Assembly (NCBI GenBank): GCA_965230795.1
Contig: OZ246020.1
Span: 1,612,001 to 1,676,000, forward strand
From: PZPK01 sp965230795
GTDB taxonomy: Bacteria > Pseudomonadota > Gammaproteobacteria > Pseudomonadales > Oleiphilaceae
Direction of reading: 5' to 3'
DNA: 64,000 nt
The notes under the pieces were generated by a model, which saw only the letters and a program-made list of their open reading frames with translations, had not been told where the DNA came from and did no database searches. Below, in pieces: positions 1 through 8,434 of this stretch. The position numbers and the translations under genes were made by a program. The first letter of the stretch is position 1; every line of letters starts with the position of its first letter.

Positions 1-22
1 GACAACATGCGTTTGTTAGGCA
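1..22 (-). repeat. Partial attC-like site (start of inverse core), cut by window edge
   Basis: On the minus strand the stop codon of the 16-825 gene lies inside GCCTAACAAACGC. This matches the inverse-core consensus RYYYAAC that opens an integron attC site just after a cassette gene. Only about 20 bases are visible before the window ends, so the hairpin and closing core site cannot be checked. Confidence 0.45.
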
Positions 23-825
23 TTTTCTATCTTATTTCTCGGAATAAATCTTAATTCGATATCAGCAGGACACCGATCAGTTTTCTTCTTCATCATGTGC
101 TTAACTTTTGAAAGTTCTGCCTCATCAAAATAGTAAACCACTGCGAGAATTAGCTTGAATTTTGACTCAAAGAATCTATCGGCAATGACTGCCTGATACA
201 AAATCCTATCTAGAATCATCATTAAGGAATGCGGGGTTCTGAGAGCCTTAACCTCCAAGAAGGTAAATTTACCGGAAGGTGCTTGTAAAAATGCGTCAAA
301 GTTTGCTTCAGTTTCGCCAATACCAACATTATTTTCTGCTTCAACTTTTAGTTCCGCTGCAATTTTATTTATAACTGCACTTTCTATATTCTTGAGCTCT
401 TCTCGGAATTCACGATGTGATTGCTGGCGTGTCTCTCTTTCAGAGTCATCTGGGCTACGACTTTCTTGTTGAGGTCTAGAATTGTTTTCTGTAGTAGTTT
501 CACCAAGGGATTCGGAAACTTCTTTTTCAAGCTTTTCCTCTTGCTCTTCAGGCGAGAGGGTTCTTAAAAAAGATTTGTCATCTTTGAAGTCGCCTGGTGC
601 GTAGAGTTTTCCATGATGATTAGTCACTAATTTATAAAAAGTAATCAGCACTAAAATCGGGAAAACCACAATAAAAATAATTATTGGCCATCTCTCAGCC
701 ACAGTAAGCTTATCTGCTGCTGAATCCAATAACAGGCTAGCAAAGCCATAAATCAGAGATATGAATAATGCAATGATTCCCAGCGGGTTTCTTGCAAAAT
801 CCTTAGCTCCTTTTAGAAAATCCAT
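16..825 (-). CDS. Membrane-anchored PD-(D/E)XK nuclease-like cassette protein
   Basis: A 269-residue protein with two N-terminal membrane segments (about residues 14-34 and 47-66), a charged low-complexity linker (about 80-140) and a C-terminal domain. In that domain NFDAFLQ is followed about 12 residues later by FLEVKAL. This D...ExK spacing is typical of the restriction-endonuclease-like fold. The start ATG at 825 follows an AGGATT ribosome site and lies only 16 bp inside a GTTAGGC core site, and the stop overlaps a GCCTAAC inverse core. This tight packing is typical of an integron gene cassette. A defence or DNA-processing role is inference; no close family was recognised. Confidence 0.6.
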   Translation of the reverse strand: MDFLKGAKDFARNPLGIIALFISLIYGFASLLLDSAADKLTVAERWPIIIFIVVFPILVLITFYKLVTNHHGKLYAPGDFKDDKSFLRTLSPEEQEEKLEKEVSESLGETTTENNSRPQQESRSPDDSERETRQQSHREFREELKNIESAVINKIAAELKVEAENNVGIGETEANFDAFLQAPSGKFTFLEVKALRTPHSLMMILDRILYQAVIADRFFESKFKLILAVVYYFDEAELSKVKHMMKKKTDRCPADIELRFIPRNKIENA

Positions 826-840
826 ACTTTAATCCTAGTG

Positions 841-890
841 ATGCCTAACAGTGTGTTTAACGGACCCTTCGGTCCGCTAAACACTTTATC
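841..890 (-). repeat. attC-like recombination site with degenerate 5' half
   Basis: On the minus strand an imperfect hairpin, arms GTGTTTAGCGGACC and GGTCCGTTAAACAC around a short loop, is followed by ACT and the core site GTTAGGC. Imperfect stems ending in GTTRRRY are the signature of attC sites. The expected inverse core on the other side (RYYYAAC) is degraded to GTAGATA, so the site may be old or inactive. A plain terminator hairpin is the alternative. Confidence 0.45.
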
Positions 891-1145
891 TACGTTTTTC
901 TCAGTTTAAGTTATTCTCAATATTATCAGGTGTTTATCCAAGCCGGTGAAACATTCATCATTGGAAAAGGCGGACCCTTTTAAAAAGATGTAGTACAAAC
1001 AAAGCTACTGACGCAAATGCGATACGAAATACTGCCTGCTTCTCGATTAGGTGCGTTTTGTCACAGTGTTTGGGTGACCTATGCAAAGGACTTCCATCTA
1101 TCAGCTTGATAGGGTGGAGAACCACAAATCAAATGGAGATTGATC

Positions 1146-1343
1146 ATGGAACACGGAAAGCTCGCACTCACTCGAAAACCCAATCAAACCGTTTCTCTTC
1201 AATACAAAGACGAGACCGGCACCCTTCAAGAAATCACTGTTGCTATTAGCGATGTTCGCGGTAACCAGATCCGCATGGATATTGATGCTCCGAAATCTGT
1301 GACGATTTTGCGCGGAGAGTTGCTAGAGCGTCAGCTGACTTAA
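1146..1343 (+). CDS. CsrA/RsmA-family RNA-binding regulator, divergent
   Basis: A 65-residue protein that aligns over its length with CsrA. It has LTRK near the N-terminus (CsrA LTRR) and the C-terminal signature GNQIRMDIDAPKSV followed by an arginine at the position of the RNA-contacting VHRE arginine. It is longer than CsrA (61 residues) by a short N-terminal extension and a few residues between the first strands. CsrA dimers bind GGA motifs in mRNA leaders and change translation. The start ATG at 1146 has GGAG seven bases upstream. As a solitary small copy next to mobile DNA it is probably an accessory paralogue rather than the housekeeping csrA. Confidence 0.75.
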   Translation: MEHGKLALTRKPNQTVSLQYKDETGTLQEITVAISDVRGNQIRMDIDAPKSVTILRGELLERQLT

Positions 1344-1412
1344 CACTTTAGTCAACGCAAGAAAAATTGCCCTAAAATTAAGTGCTTATCCGTGAAGAGG
1401 TATTCACTTTTA

Positions 1413-1428
1413 CGGCACGGATCGTGCC
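1413..1428 (+). promoter_or_regulatory. Sigma-54 (-24/-12) promoter for the PEP-CTERM gene
   Basis: The sequence CGGCACG-GATC-GTGCC fits the sigma-54 consensus TGGCACG-N4-TTGCW with the GG and GC dinucleotides exactly ten bases apart (1414-1415 and 1426-1427). Transcription would start near 1439, leaving a leader of about 80 nt before the ATG at 1522. PEP-CTERM genes are known to be commonly driven by RpoN with the PrsK/PrsR system. The same bases form a palindrome, so a terminator after the CsrA-like gene is the alternative reading. Confidence 0.55.
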
Positions 1429-1521
1429 TCTTGTGCTCTCGCAGGGAAAATTGCCGTAGGATGCTGGCCTGACCATCTTTGTTTTCCTTGTACCAATAAT
1501 TAAAAACAGGGAGTACAAAAG

Positions 1522-2196
1522 ATGAAAAAAACCTTCATAGCGCTTGCGCTAATTCTTCAAGCCTCGTTTTCTCATGCGATCATAATTGATGGGAAGGAAT
1601 GGCGGCACTTAATGCCCGACCCAACGTTTACGATACCTGGTGCCTACGGCTTTACTTGGAATGACTATGACGAATCGTTCAGCTCTGTAACCGGTCACTG
1701 TGAAGCAAACGATTGTATTGTTCGGGGCATTGATTACACCGGCTGGATATGGGCATCAATAGCGGAAGTAGATGCATTCATAACAACTTTCTATCCTGAA
1801 GGTGGATACTTCAGCGATACCGTTAGTTATGTTAATGCACCAGATGCTTCATTTCATGCCCTGCAAGCCGAAGATGTTGTCGGAAATACTTTCGAGTCAA
1901 CATACGCCGGTGATGGGTTGCCGGACAAAGGACTTTTTATTAGTTCCGGACTTACTCGAGACACGAGCCCTACAGACTCAAACGTTGGTGGACGAGTGCA
2001 GGTGAGCGCATATTTTCATCCTCTAGATGGAACTGCGCATTCACAAAAACAATACGGGTATGTACCGAAAGACATGCCAGTAGATTCTATCGGAGCATGG
2101 TTTTACAAGCCGGTAGACGTACCTGAACCGGGTATGGTTTCTTTGTTCTTGTTAGGTTTGCTTGCCACTCGATCTATTCGAAAAAGAATGGTCTAG
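1522..2196 (+). CDS. PEP-CTERM sorting-domain exported protein
   Basis: A 224-residue protein with a signal peptide (about residues 1-20, ending SHA) and a C-terminal exosortase recognition tail. The tail is VPEPGMVSLF followed by a hydrophobic stretch and a terminal cluster of Arg/Lys (RSIRKR). Such proteins are exported, cleaved by exosortase (EpsH/XrtA) and usually released with exopolysaccharide. The central domain was not recognised. No exosortase gene lies in the window, so the enzyme must be elsewhere in the host. An RBS (GGGAG) precedes the ATG, and a sigma-54 type site lies about 95 bp upstream. Confidence 0.8.
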   Translation: MKKTFIALALILQASFSHAIIIDGKEWRHLMPDPTFTIPGAYGFTWNDYDESFSSVTGHCEANDCIVRGIDYTGWIWASIAEVDAFITTFYPEGGYFSDTVSYVNAPDASFHALQAEDVVGNTFESTYAGDGLPDKGLFISSGLTRDTSPTDSNVGGRVQVSAYFHPLDGTAHSQKQYGYVPKDMPVDSIGAWFYKPVDVPEPGMVSLFLLGLLATRSIRKRMV

Positions 2197-2276
2197 GGAA
2201 TTGTTAACCCTTTGTATCGAACCATTTCCAGGTCAGGCTAATGGGAAGGGGTTGGTGCAGAGGGAAGAGCGAGTAG

Positions 2277-2308
2277 AAAGGCGGGTGATCGGTCGGTTGT
2301 CCGCCTTT
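2277..2308. terminator. Bidirectional terminator between convergent genes
   Basis: AAAGGCGG (2277-2284) pairs with CCGCCTTT (2301-2308) across a 16-base loop, with a T-run on the plus strand and a shorter one on the minus strand. It separates the plus-strand PEP-CTERM gene from the converging last gene of the phage late operon. Confidence 0.6.
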
Positions 2309-2312
2309 TGCG

Positions 2313-2693
2313 TTAGAGCGCTTTACGGACAACGGCATAGAGCCATACTAACGGTAATAGAACCAGACATCCGGCGAGAACCAGCAGAGAAAGCATTGTC
2401 AGAGCGATATCGTTGCCTCGTCGATATCGAGCCCTACGTTCCCATTCATAAGCCTTCCTGCAGTGATCTCGGCCATCTAATGGTCTAAAGGTTTCATTGA
2501 TGATCTTCTCGAGAACAAGCCAATATGGATTCGCCTTTGTCATCGCGAAATAGCCAACCCGGGCGCTGATTGTTGCCTGGTAATGACCTCCCACCAATGC
2601 GTTTCCTAAACGGTCCAGATTAAGCAGAATCATAACCAATGACTCAGACGAAAAAACGGCGAGCAGAGCCCGCCACAGGTTGTTTTTGTACAT
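2313..2693 (-). CDS. Small phage membrane protein after the tail tip gene
   Basis: A 126-residue protein starting at ATG 2693, nine bases after GAGG; an upstream in-frame ATG at 2699 is too close to the ribosome site. It resembles short proteins often found next to the tail tip gene in lambda-like phages of Pseudomonas and relatives: a hydrophobic N-terminus, the pattern LDRLGNALVGGHYQATISAR, and a C-terminal membrane segment (about 98-122). Function is unknown; roles in lysis or superinfection control have not been shown from sequence. It is the last gene of the late operon. Confidence 0.7.
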   Translation of the reverse strand: MYKNNLWRALLAVFSSESLVMILLNLDRLGNALVGGHYQATISARVGYFAMTKANPYWLVLEKIINETFRPLDGRDHCRKAYEWERRARYRRGNDIALTMLSLLVLAGCLVLLPLVWLYAVVRKAL

Positions 2694-2706
2694 GCCCATT
2701 ACCTCA

Positions 2707-5637
2707 CTAAGAGTAGAAATTAACGGTTTCGATATCGCTAGTTGCGCCAGTGAACTCTGGATTAAAGCCAATGTCGTTTTGGGTAAATATGTAAACGGTT
2801 AAATCGTCGCCAGACAGGTACAAAGGCGCGCCTATTTGGGAACGCTTGACCGTGCGGTTACCACTGCCTCCAGAACTAGTTCCAGTGATAAATAGCTTTT
2901 CAAAGGGATGGTTGGATGTCGTGTCGCCTTCAAACGCGATAGTTAACGTGCTTGCCTGGTTCGTATAGATTCCTGCGAGAGTGGCACCTCCAACCGATGT
3001 ATTGGACAGAGTGCCATTTGCACCGTCTGAGTGTGATGCGGTAGTTGCGCCAACTCTGTCATTCCCACCAGAGGTCCACTCAGCAAGCGTCACGCTGACA
3101 GAATCTGATGTTGCCTGGGAAAGCCTCAGATAGATTCCGCCATTTCCACCAGGTGATAGTTGTGAGCCAAAGAGCGAACCAACGTCATATACCAATCTCC
3201 ACCGATCTCCCAGCACATCTTGTTGGCCGCTGCTATTTTGCGTGATGCTCTGCCAAGGGTCTGAGGTATTCCAGCGATACTCGACGCCCTCAATAATGTT
3301 GGGATCCAGCATGCTGGTAAATGCCAGGTAAAGCTGTGTTGCGCCATCCCCAATCGCATAACACTGAGCCAGGGTGGCACCAAAGATACTTGTCGCGGAT
3401 AGAGTCCCTTGAGGCGGTGACTTGTCGTCATTTGTATCATCACCAAGGAAGGTGACATAGTTGTTTGTTGTAAACGCGCCATGGAATTTCGATGTGAAAA
3501 TCCCAGATCTGGTGATCGTATCGCTAACAATATCGACAAGCTGCAACGTTCCGCCTGGTGTAGCGGAAACTGTGGCGATCGCCGCATTTACGCTGTAGTT
3601 TCGGCTGTCATCCCTTGCTTTGACGAAAAAAATGGCCTCTGATGCCGGCGTAAATCCAAGGTAGTATTTGCTGTGGCTGACCAATCCGGAGTGCAGTTTG
3701 ACGGCGTCTTCCCAGGTTGCGTCAGTATTGTCCGCATAGCGCACTTCGAACCCAGCCAAATCCAAAGGCTCGTTTTCATAGGTCCATTCGAGCACGCCAT
3801 TGTTGAACGTCAGTGAGGAAACGTCGGGTGGTGCAGCAGCTTTTCCTTCGATCAGCACATTGGATTCAGTAATCCAGTCCGAGACCCATCCAATGTTATT
3901 GACGCCGCGCACTCTGAAATCATAGGTATCCGGTACGATATCTTCGTAGCGATATTCGCTGGAAGGAAAGCCGCCATCCAGAACGATCCAGTTTGAATCT
4001 GCAGAGAGCTTGTATTGAATCTCGTATTCCTGGAGACGATCAGCCGGTTCTGTAAATGAAATGATGGCCCTGGTCTTGATCGCATTACCGTTGTTTGTGC
4101 TGTAGAGCTCTTCGGTAATCGACAAGGTAAGAGGCGGGACCGGACTGGGATTGGGCAAGTTAACTGCCGGTGGTGGTGTTACTTCCTTGGCTTCGCCCAG
4201 GGACCAATCGTATATCGCACTGGCGTCTTCCTGGAGCTGAACGGCAATGCCGCCTTCCAGGCTCAGACCAACGTCCAGAACAATGTATGTTTTATTTCCC
4301 AAGGGGCCGATATCGAGGTTGATTCGCTGTCCTGCCTGCAGTTTCCATGCTCGGAATTTAAAGCTAGCCACCATTGAAAGACCATACCGACTGCGCTCAA
4401 TCTCGATCTTGGCCAGTCGCTGGCATTGATAAGGGGAATCGACGAAATTGAGATCAAGGTTGCGGCTCAGTGTTTCCTTATCGTCAGTTACATAAGTGGA
4501 GACAGAGAACTCCGGGAACTCCGTTCGCTCGAAGCTGGTACCATCGATGTAGACGCCACGAATGGTGTTGATACGACCGTGTTTTGATGACGAGGGGCTA
4601 AATGATATGCCGCCAATGAGATCTGACTCAGTGAACGAATCGACCGGAGTGGTGTATTTAGCCGGGATGATTCGCCACATGCCCTGGCTACAATTGATCA
4701 GTGCGCCTCCGGATTTCCTCAGCTCTTCCAGGTGTTCAAGTGGCGCCCGGTCGATTGATAGCACTCCGGCCACGGTAAATCGTTTTTCATCGGGACTTGA
4801 GGCGACAGTAGGGACGGTTTCGTCATCGTAGTCTGCCGAATCTTCAAAGCTCTGCATGTTGATTTCCGCGTCAGGGATATTCATGCCATCGACATGGCGC
4901 ATGTAATCCAGCACACACAGGCTGTAATTATCGGTATAGCCGGTGCTGTCGTCCCTTGGATCGTAGATATCGTCTTTGCCATCAAGCTCGACAGTGATTT
5001 GAGGAATACCACTGCGATACTCGTCTCGATCATATTTGAGGCGTAAGTAAAGATAGGTGCAGCCGGTGAGGGCATGGTCGACGGTCCAGCTGGCGGGAGC
5101 GTAATCAGTAATCTCGGTCGGTGCAGAGGTACCTCCATTAACCACGCCAACAGCGTAAAGGAGGCTCGGTTTATTCGCAGTGAATACCTGGACAGGCTTA
5201 CCGATAGAAGCACCTGCTACCGATTCACCGTTGAAATAGATGTTGTGTATCTCCCGGCAGGGATGGTTTGCCAGTAAGACAATCAGGTGGAGAAATTTGT
5301 CGTTGCTTCCACTGCTCTCAAGATAAACGACTGTACCGCCTTTCTTCACATGACCATACACAATCTCTCGACTTGCAATCGTGTTCCTGGCTGTTTGAAG
5401 TCGATCCTCAAAGACCGGGCTTGTTTGATCCGGTTTGTACTTCTCTCTCCAATACCCGAGATCATATTTATTGGATTGACCAAGGGTTATGAGTCCGAGA
5501 CCGCCTTTAAATGCGTCTTCGACCAGGCCTCCGATGGCATCCAGAGGATTGTGGAAGATACTGTCAACGGTATCGCTAACCCAATCTACTGCGTCCTCGA
5601 CAATGTCCTTCACATCGTCAATTGGATTCCAGCCCAT
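2707..5637 (-). CDS. Tail tip / host-specificity protein (GpJ-like)
   Basis: A 976-residue protein at the distal end of the tail module, the position of lambda J. It opens with an amphipathic region rich in small residues (residues 1-55), followed by the conserved tip core. A proline-rich linker (near 490) leads to two fibronectin type III-like domains (about 505-690), then a C-terminal beta-rich part with repeated G-ATLA motifs. It forms the tail-tip complex, contacts the receptor and helps DNA entry. It is preceded by three small tail genes and overlaps the upstream gene's stop by one base. Confidence 0.85.
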   Translation of the reverse strand: MGWNPIDDVKDIVEDAVDWVSDTVDSIFHNPLDAIGGLVEDAFKGGLGLITLGQSNKYDLGYWREKYKPDQTSPVFEDRLQTARNTIASREIVYGHVKKGGTVVYLESSGSNDKFLHLIVLLANHPCREIHNIYFNGESVAGASIGKPVQVFTANKPSLLYAVGVVNGGTSAPTEITDYAPASWTVDHALTGCTYLYLRLKYDRDEYRSGIPQITVELDGKDDIYDPRDDSTGYTDNYSLCVLDYMRHVDGMNIPDAEINMQSFEDSADYDDETVPTVASSPDEKRFTVAGVLSIDRAPLEHLEELRKSGGALINCSQGMWRIIPAKYTTPVDSFTESDLIGGISFSPSSSKHGRINTIRGVYIDGTSFERTEFPEFSVSTYVTDDKETLSRNLDLNFVDSPYQCQRLAKIEIERSRYGLSMVASFKFRAWKLQAGQRINLDIGPLGNKTYIVLDVGLSLEGGIAVQLQEDASAIYDWSLGEAKEVTPPPAVNLPNPSPVPPLTLSITEELYSTNNGNAIKTRAIISFTEPADRLQEYEIQYKLSADSNWIVLDGGFPSSEYRYEDIVPDTYDFRVRGVNNIGWVSDWITESNVLIEGKAAAPPDVSSLTFNNGVLEWTYENEPLDLAGFEVRYADNTDATWEDAVKLHSGLVSHSKYYLGFTPASEAIFFVKARDDSRNYSVNAAIATVSATPGGTLQLVDIVSDTITRSGIFTSKFHGAFTTNNYVTFLGDDTNDDKSPPQGTLSATSIFGATLAQCYAIGDGATQLYLAFTSMLDPNIIEGVEYRWNTSDPWQSITQNSSGQQDVLGDRWRLVYDVGSLFGSQLSPGGNGGIYLRLSQATSDSVSVTLAEWTSGGNDRVGATTASHSDGANGTLSNTSVGGATLAGIYTNQASTLTIAFEGDTTSNHPFEKLFITGTSSGGSGNRTVKRSQIGAPLYLSGDDLTVYIFTQNDIGFNPEFTGATSDIETVNFYS

Positions 5638-6215
5638 TACTTGTTTACCTCAAACCATTTAGCTGCCGGCCAAATCACTTCCTTGTTGGCAATCGATTCC
5701 ACAAAGTCGAATCCTTTGTCGGATGGGTAACTCACTTGCTGGTCCTGCTTCGTGTAGCGTCTTACCTTTGGCCGGTTCCAAAGCACTAGGCGATCATTCA
5801 ATGTCAGGCTGATTGAAGACGTTCTTCCGTAGGTGATATCGAGTGACGCAATGAGTCCATCAAAGTGGAGAATAGGATCGCCTATGATGTTGTCACTCTC
5901 ATCCAGAATGGCGATGTAAACCAATCCTCGCCGGTTCAGATAGTTCTCGCCTAGAATGGCTGCTACAAGCGTCTGATTGACCCCGGACAGGGAAATAGAA
6001 ATTGATGCAGGGTCGAGCTGTGTTGATTCCTGAACCGCTCCAACACGTCCCAGATTTCCAAGACCTACGAAGGTTTTTGAATCAACCACATAGTTTTTGA
6101 GAGCACCATTGAATGCGATCGTACCGCTATCCATTTGGATCTCGACCATATACATAAATCGGACGGTAGGATCAGATAGCGCTGCGAGCGTATCGGCATG
6201 AATCGTTCTAGACAT
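5637..6215 (-). CDS. Tail assembly protein (DUF2163-like)
   Basis: A 192-residue protein between the tail tip gene and another small tail gene. The N-terminus (MSRTIHADTLAALSDP) and the alternating beta pattern with HFDGLIASLDI match the beta-rich tail hub proteins that link the distal tail ring to the tip protein in lambda-like siphoviruses. It overlaps the next upstream gene by 8 bp, so expression is coupled. Family assignment is by pattern and position only. Confidence 0.65.
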   Translation of the reverse strand: MSRTIHADTLAALSDPTVRFMYMVEIQMDSGTIAFNGALKNYVVDSKTFVGLGNLGRVGAVQESTQLDPASISISLSGVNQTLVAAILGENYLNRRGLVYIAILDESDNIIGDPILHFDGLIASLDITYGRTSSISLTLNDRLVLWNRPKVRRYTKQDQQVSYPSDKGFDFVESIANKEVIWPAAKWFEVNK

Positions 6216-6801
6216 TCAGGGCCTCAATACAATCGAAGGTCACGCTATAAACGTTTGCTTGGGACAGCTGAAATTGCGCTTGGGAGTCGTTCACGAGGCG
6301 CATCACACAGGCAGGACGATTAACCGTTAAAGGGTCAGAATTCGGCGGAGAGTCATTGAGATTTGGTGAAAAGATGAGCGTGCAGTTTCCTGAGCCATCT
6401 GTCACAGCATCCTCAGATAGCATTTTGAGCTCATCATTCACACCGAACCAGTCGCCAGCCTGAAGAACGGTTGAATTGATTCCCCAGCCATCGGTGACCA
6501 GAGTTCCACCGGTTTGACTGGCACCATTTACAGATCCGACCGGCGTGAGTGAGGATGCGGAGTCAGTCGGTGACAAATAGAAACGCCCGGCACGGCCGCG
6601 CAATGCAACCAAAAAACCGCGTAATGCCTTGATCTCTGATTTGTTCAGGTTGGTGAATGTAAGAGATGCGGACCATTTGGCGCCAGGCAACTCAGCAGTC
6701 TGCATGATGCCATTGAGATCTGACTCGAAGCTTTGAGTGTTGAAAACAGGAACCCAACTTTCTGCGCTGGGGACGACATTCGGGAAGGTGAGTATCGGCA
6801 T
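6208..6801 (-). CDS. Distal tail-like protein
   Basis: A 197-residue beta-rich protein directly after the tape measure gene, the position of lambda gpM or distal tail proteins. The N-terminal half (FPNVVPSAESWVPVFNTQSF, then GAKWSASLTFTNL) fits the tail proteins that fix the tip ring to the tube. It starts one base after the tape measure stop. No catalytic motif is seen. The exact ortholog in lambda terms is uncertain. Confidence 0.65.
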   Translation of the reverse strand: MPILTFPNVVPSAESWVPVFNTQSFESDLNGIMQTAELPGAKWSASLTFTNLNKSEIKALRGFLVALRGRAGRFYLSPTDSASSLTPVGSVNGASQTGGTLVTDGWGINSTVLQAGDWFGVNDELKMLSEDAVTDGSGNCTLIFSPNLNDSPPNSDPLTVNRPACVMRLVNDSQAQFQLSQANVYSVTFDCIEALNV

Positions 6802-8433
6802 TTAACTACGTACTCCGACTGATCGTGCCATTGAGCCTCCTTGGGCAATGGCCTGTTGAATGCTGCGTTTGGACATTTCGGCGATAGCTGGAGCCATGCG
6901 CATGATTTCGGCTCTAACTGTTCCTACGACTCCGGTGGATACCTGAAAAACCTGAGTTACCTGGACTGGCTGCATACCGTCGCCGAGGTGGTGATTTGGT
7001 GTAATGTGTCCTGAGTTACCACCCATTGTCAGAAGCTCCGGACCCCGTTCACCGACGAGATAACTTTGGCCAGCCAACACTTGACCGCCAATCGCTCGGC
7101 CTTGATATTCCATGCTCTGAATCTTGGCGATCTGAACAGCGGCGAGTCCACCGATAGTTGAGGCTAGAGCAATACCTAATCCAGGCGGCGGGACTGCCAG
7201 AGCTTGAACGGCTGCCAATGCTGCGGCTATGCCTGCTTGCGCTGAAGCGAAGAACTTGTACTCGTCGAAGGTGTCTTTTCCACCTTCGGCATAGAGTGAC
7301 GCCATATTGCCGAACAGCTGACCGGTTGCGCTCAGTGTCGTTTGAGCTTGCGCGCTGAGCAGCTGCCCCTGCTGTTTTGTGCCTTCCTCTGTCAGGTCCG
7401 CCATTGCCTGTTCGTGGCGTTGCTTTTCAGCCTCTGCAGCGGCATGGAAGCCAGACAAGTCATTCATGCGTCGCTTGTAATACATCTCAAGCACATCCAT
7501 CTGCTTTTGATGTCGCTCACGCTCCTTGTCTTCAGGGGACAGGCCACTTGTGCGAATTTGCTGAACCTGGCGTTCGAGTTGAATGATTTCCTGTGCTTCA
7601 TCTCGGCGGGCTTTTTCGCGCTTTTTGCGCGCTGCTTCCTCGATGTCGAAAATGATTTGCTCACCGCGGCGAACGGCATCCGCTCGCTGGATCAGGGGAT
7701 CGTCTTTTTTATCGATCGTGCTCACACCGATTAACTGATTATTCAGTTCACGCCTTTTGCTTTGCAGGCGCGTCAGGCGCTCCTCTGCGTTCACAATCTC
7801 CTCAGTTATGGCAAGGCGCTTCTCTGCACGTTTATTGCGGGCTTCGTCGAGCAGTCGATCTTTTGCCGGGCCTTTTGCAGAAGTCCGAACTTCGGGCATA
7901 GCATCAAAGGTCTGAAGGTCTTTTTTCAGCGTATCTATGGCTTCGCGTTGCTCACCAATCATCTCCTCGACATACTTTTTCTTTAATCGCGTAGACTTGC
8001 CAACAAGGCCATCGATCTTTTCACCCAGCTCCTCAATACCGTCGCCTGCATCGGAAAGCGCGGTATACAAAACACCGCCCAATGCAGAGGCGACTGCTAC
8101 GACAGCACCAAAGACGACGCCACCAGGGCCAAAAGCAGAGGCCAACTGTGAGCCCTGCTGGCCGAGAATAGTGAAACCGTTGGCGCCCATTTGCGCCTGA
8201 ACCACCATATCCTGCAGCTGGTAGCTTACGTTTGCCGCTCGGGGGCCCATCCGGCTCATTGCATTCGATGCGCCCATGGTGGACCGATTGAGGCCGGTAA
8301 ATCCTTTGGTTAGCTTGTCAGTGCTCCGCTCAGTGCGCGTCCCTTGGTTTTCAAGGCCTCGCAACTCGCTCTCAGCTTTGGCGACGCCTTCGGAATCGAC
8401 TCGAATCTTCAGGCCGGCTACTTGCTCAAACAT
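6802..8433 (-). CDS. Tail tape measure protein (short)
   Basis: A 543-residue protein in the tape-measure slot. The N-terminus has the lambda-type signature (GLKIRVDSEGVAKAESELRG), followed by an Ala/Gly-rich hydrophobic stretch (about 85-130), a long Lys/Glu-rich coiled coil (about 145-370) and an Ala-rich hydrophobic segment (about 395-440). Tape measures set tail length at about 0.15 nm per residue, which would give a tail near 80 nm. The ATG lies one base after the stop of the frameshifted chaperone reading frame, as is usual for this gene pair. Confidence 0.85.
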   Translation of the reverse strand: MFEQVAGLKIRVDSEGVAKAESELRGLENQGTRTERSTDKLTKGFTGLNRSTMGASNAMSRMGPRAANVSYQLQDMVVQAQMGANGFTILGQQGSQLASAFGPGGVVFGAVVAVASALGGVLYTALSDAGDGIEELGEKIDGLVGKSTRLKKKYVEEMIGEQREAIDTLKKDLQTFDAMPEVRTSAKGPAKDRLLDEARNKRAEKRLAITEEIVNAEERLTRLQSKRRELNNQLIGVSTIDKKDDPLIQRADAVRRGEQIIFDIEEAARKKREKARRDEAQEIIQLERQVQQIRTSGLSPEDKERERHQKQMDVLEMYYKRRMNDLSGFHAAAEAEKQRHEQAMADLTEEGTKQQGQLLSAQAQTTLSATGQLFGNMASLYAEGGKDTFDEYKFFASAQAGIAAALAAVQALAVPPPGLGIALASTIGGLAAVQIAKIQSMEYQGRAIGGQVLAGQSYLVGERGPELLTMGGNSGHITPNHHLGDGMQPVQVTQVFQVSTGVVGTVRAEIMRMAPAIAEMSKRSIQQAIAQGGSMARSVGVRS

Positions 8434-8434
8434 G

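Noticed and set aside
1414..1428. Palindrome GGCACG-GAT-CGTGCC as a terminator after the CsrA-like gene
   Set aside because: No T-run follows, while the GG-N10-GC spacing fits a sigma-54 promoter. Kept as the alternative explanation.
2238..2258. Partial match (TAATGG ... AAGGGG) to the tRNA-Met 3' flank as an attL candidate
   Set aside because: It needs a gap and covers only two six-base blocks, which is expected by chance in this search space.
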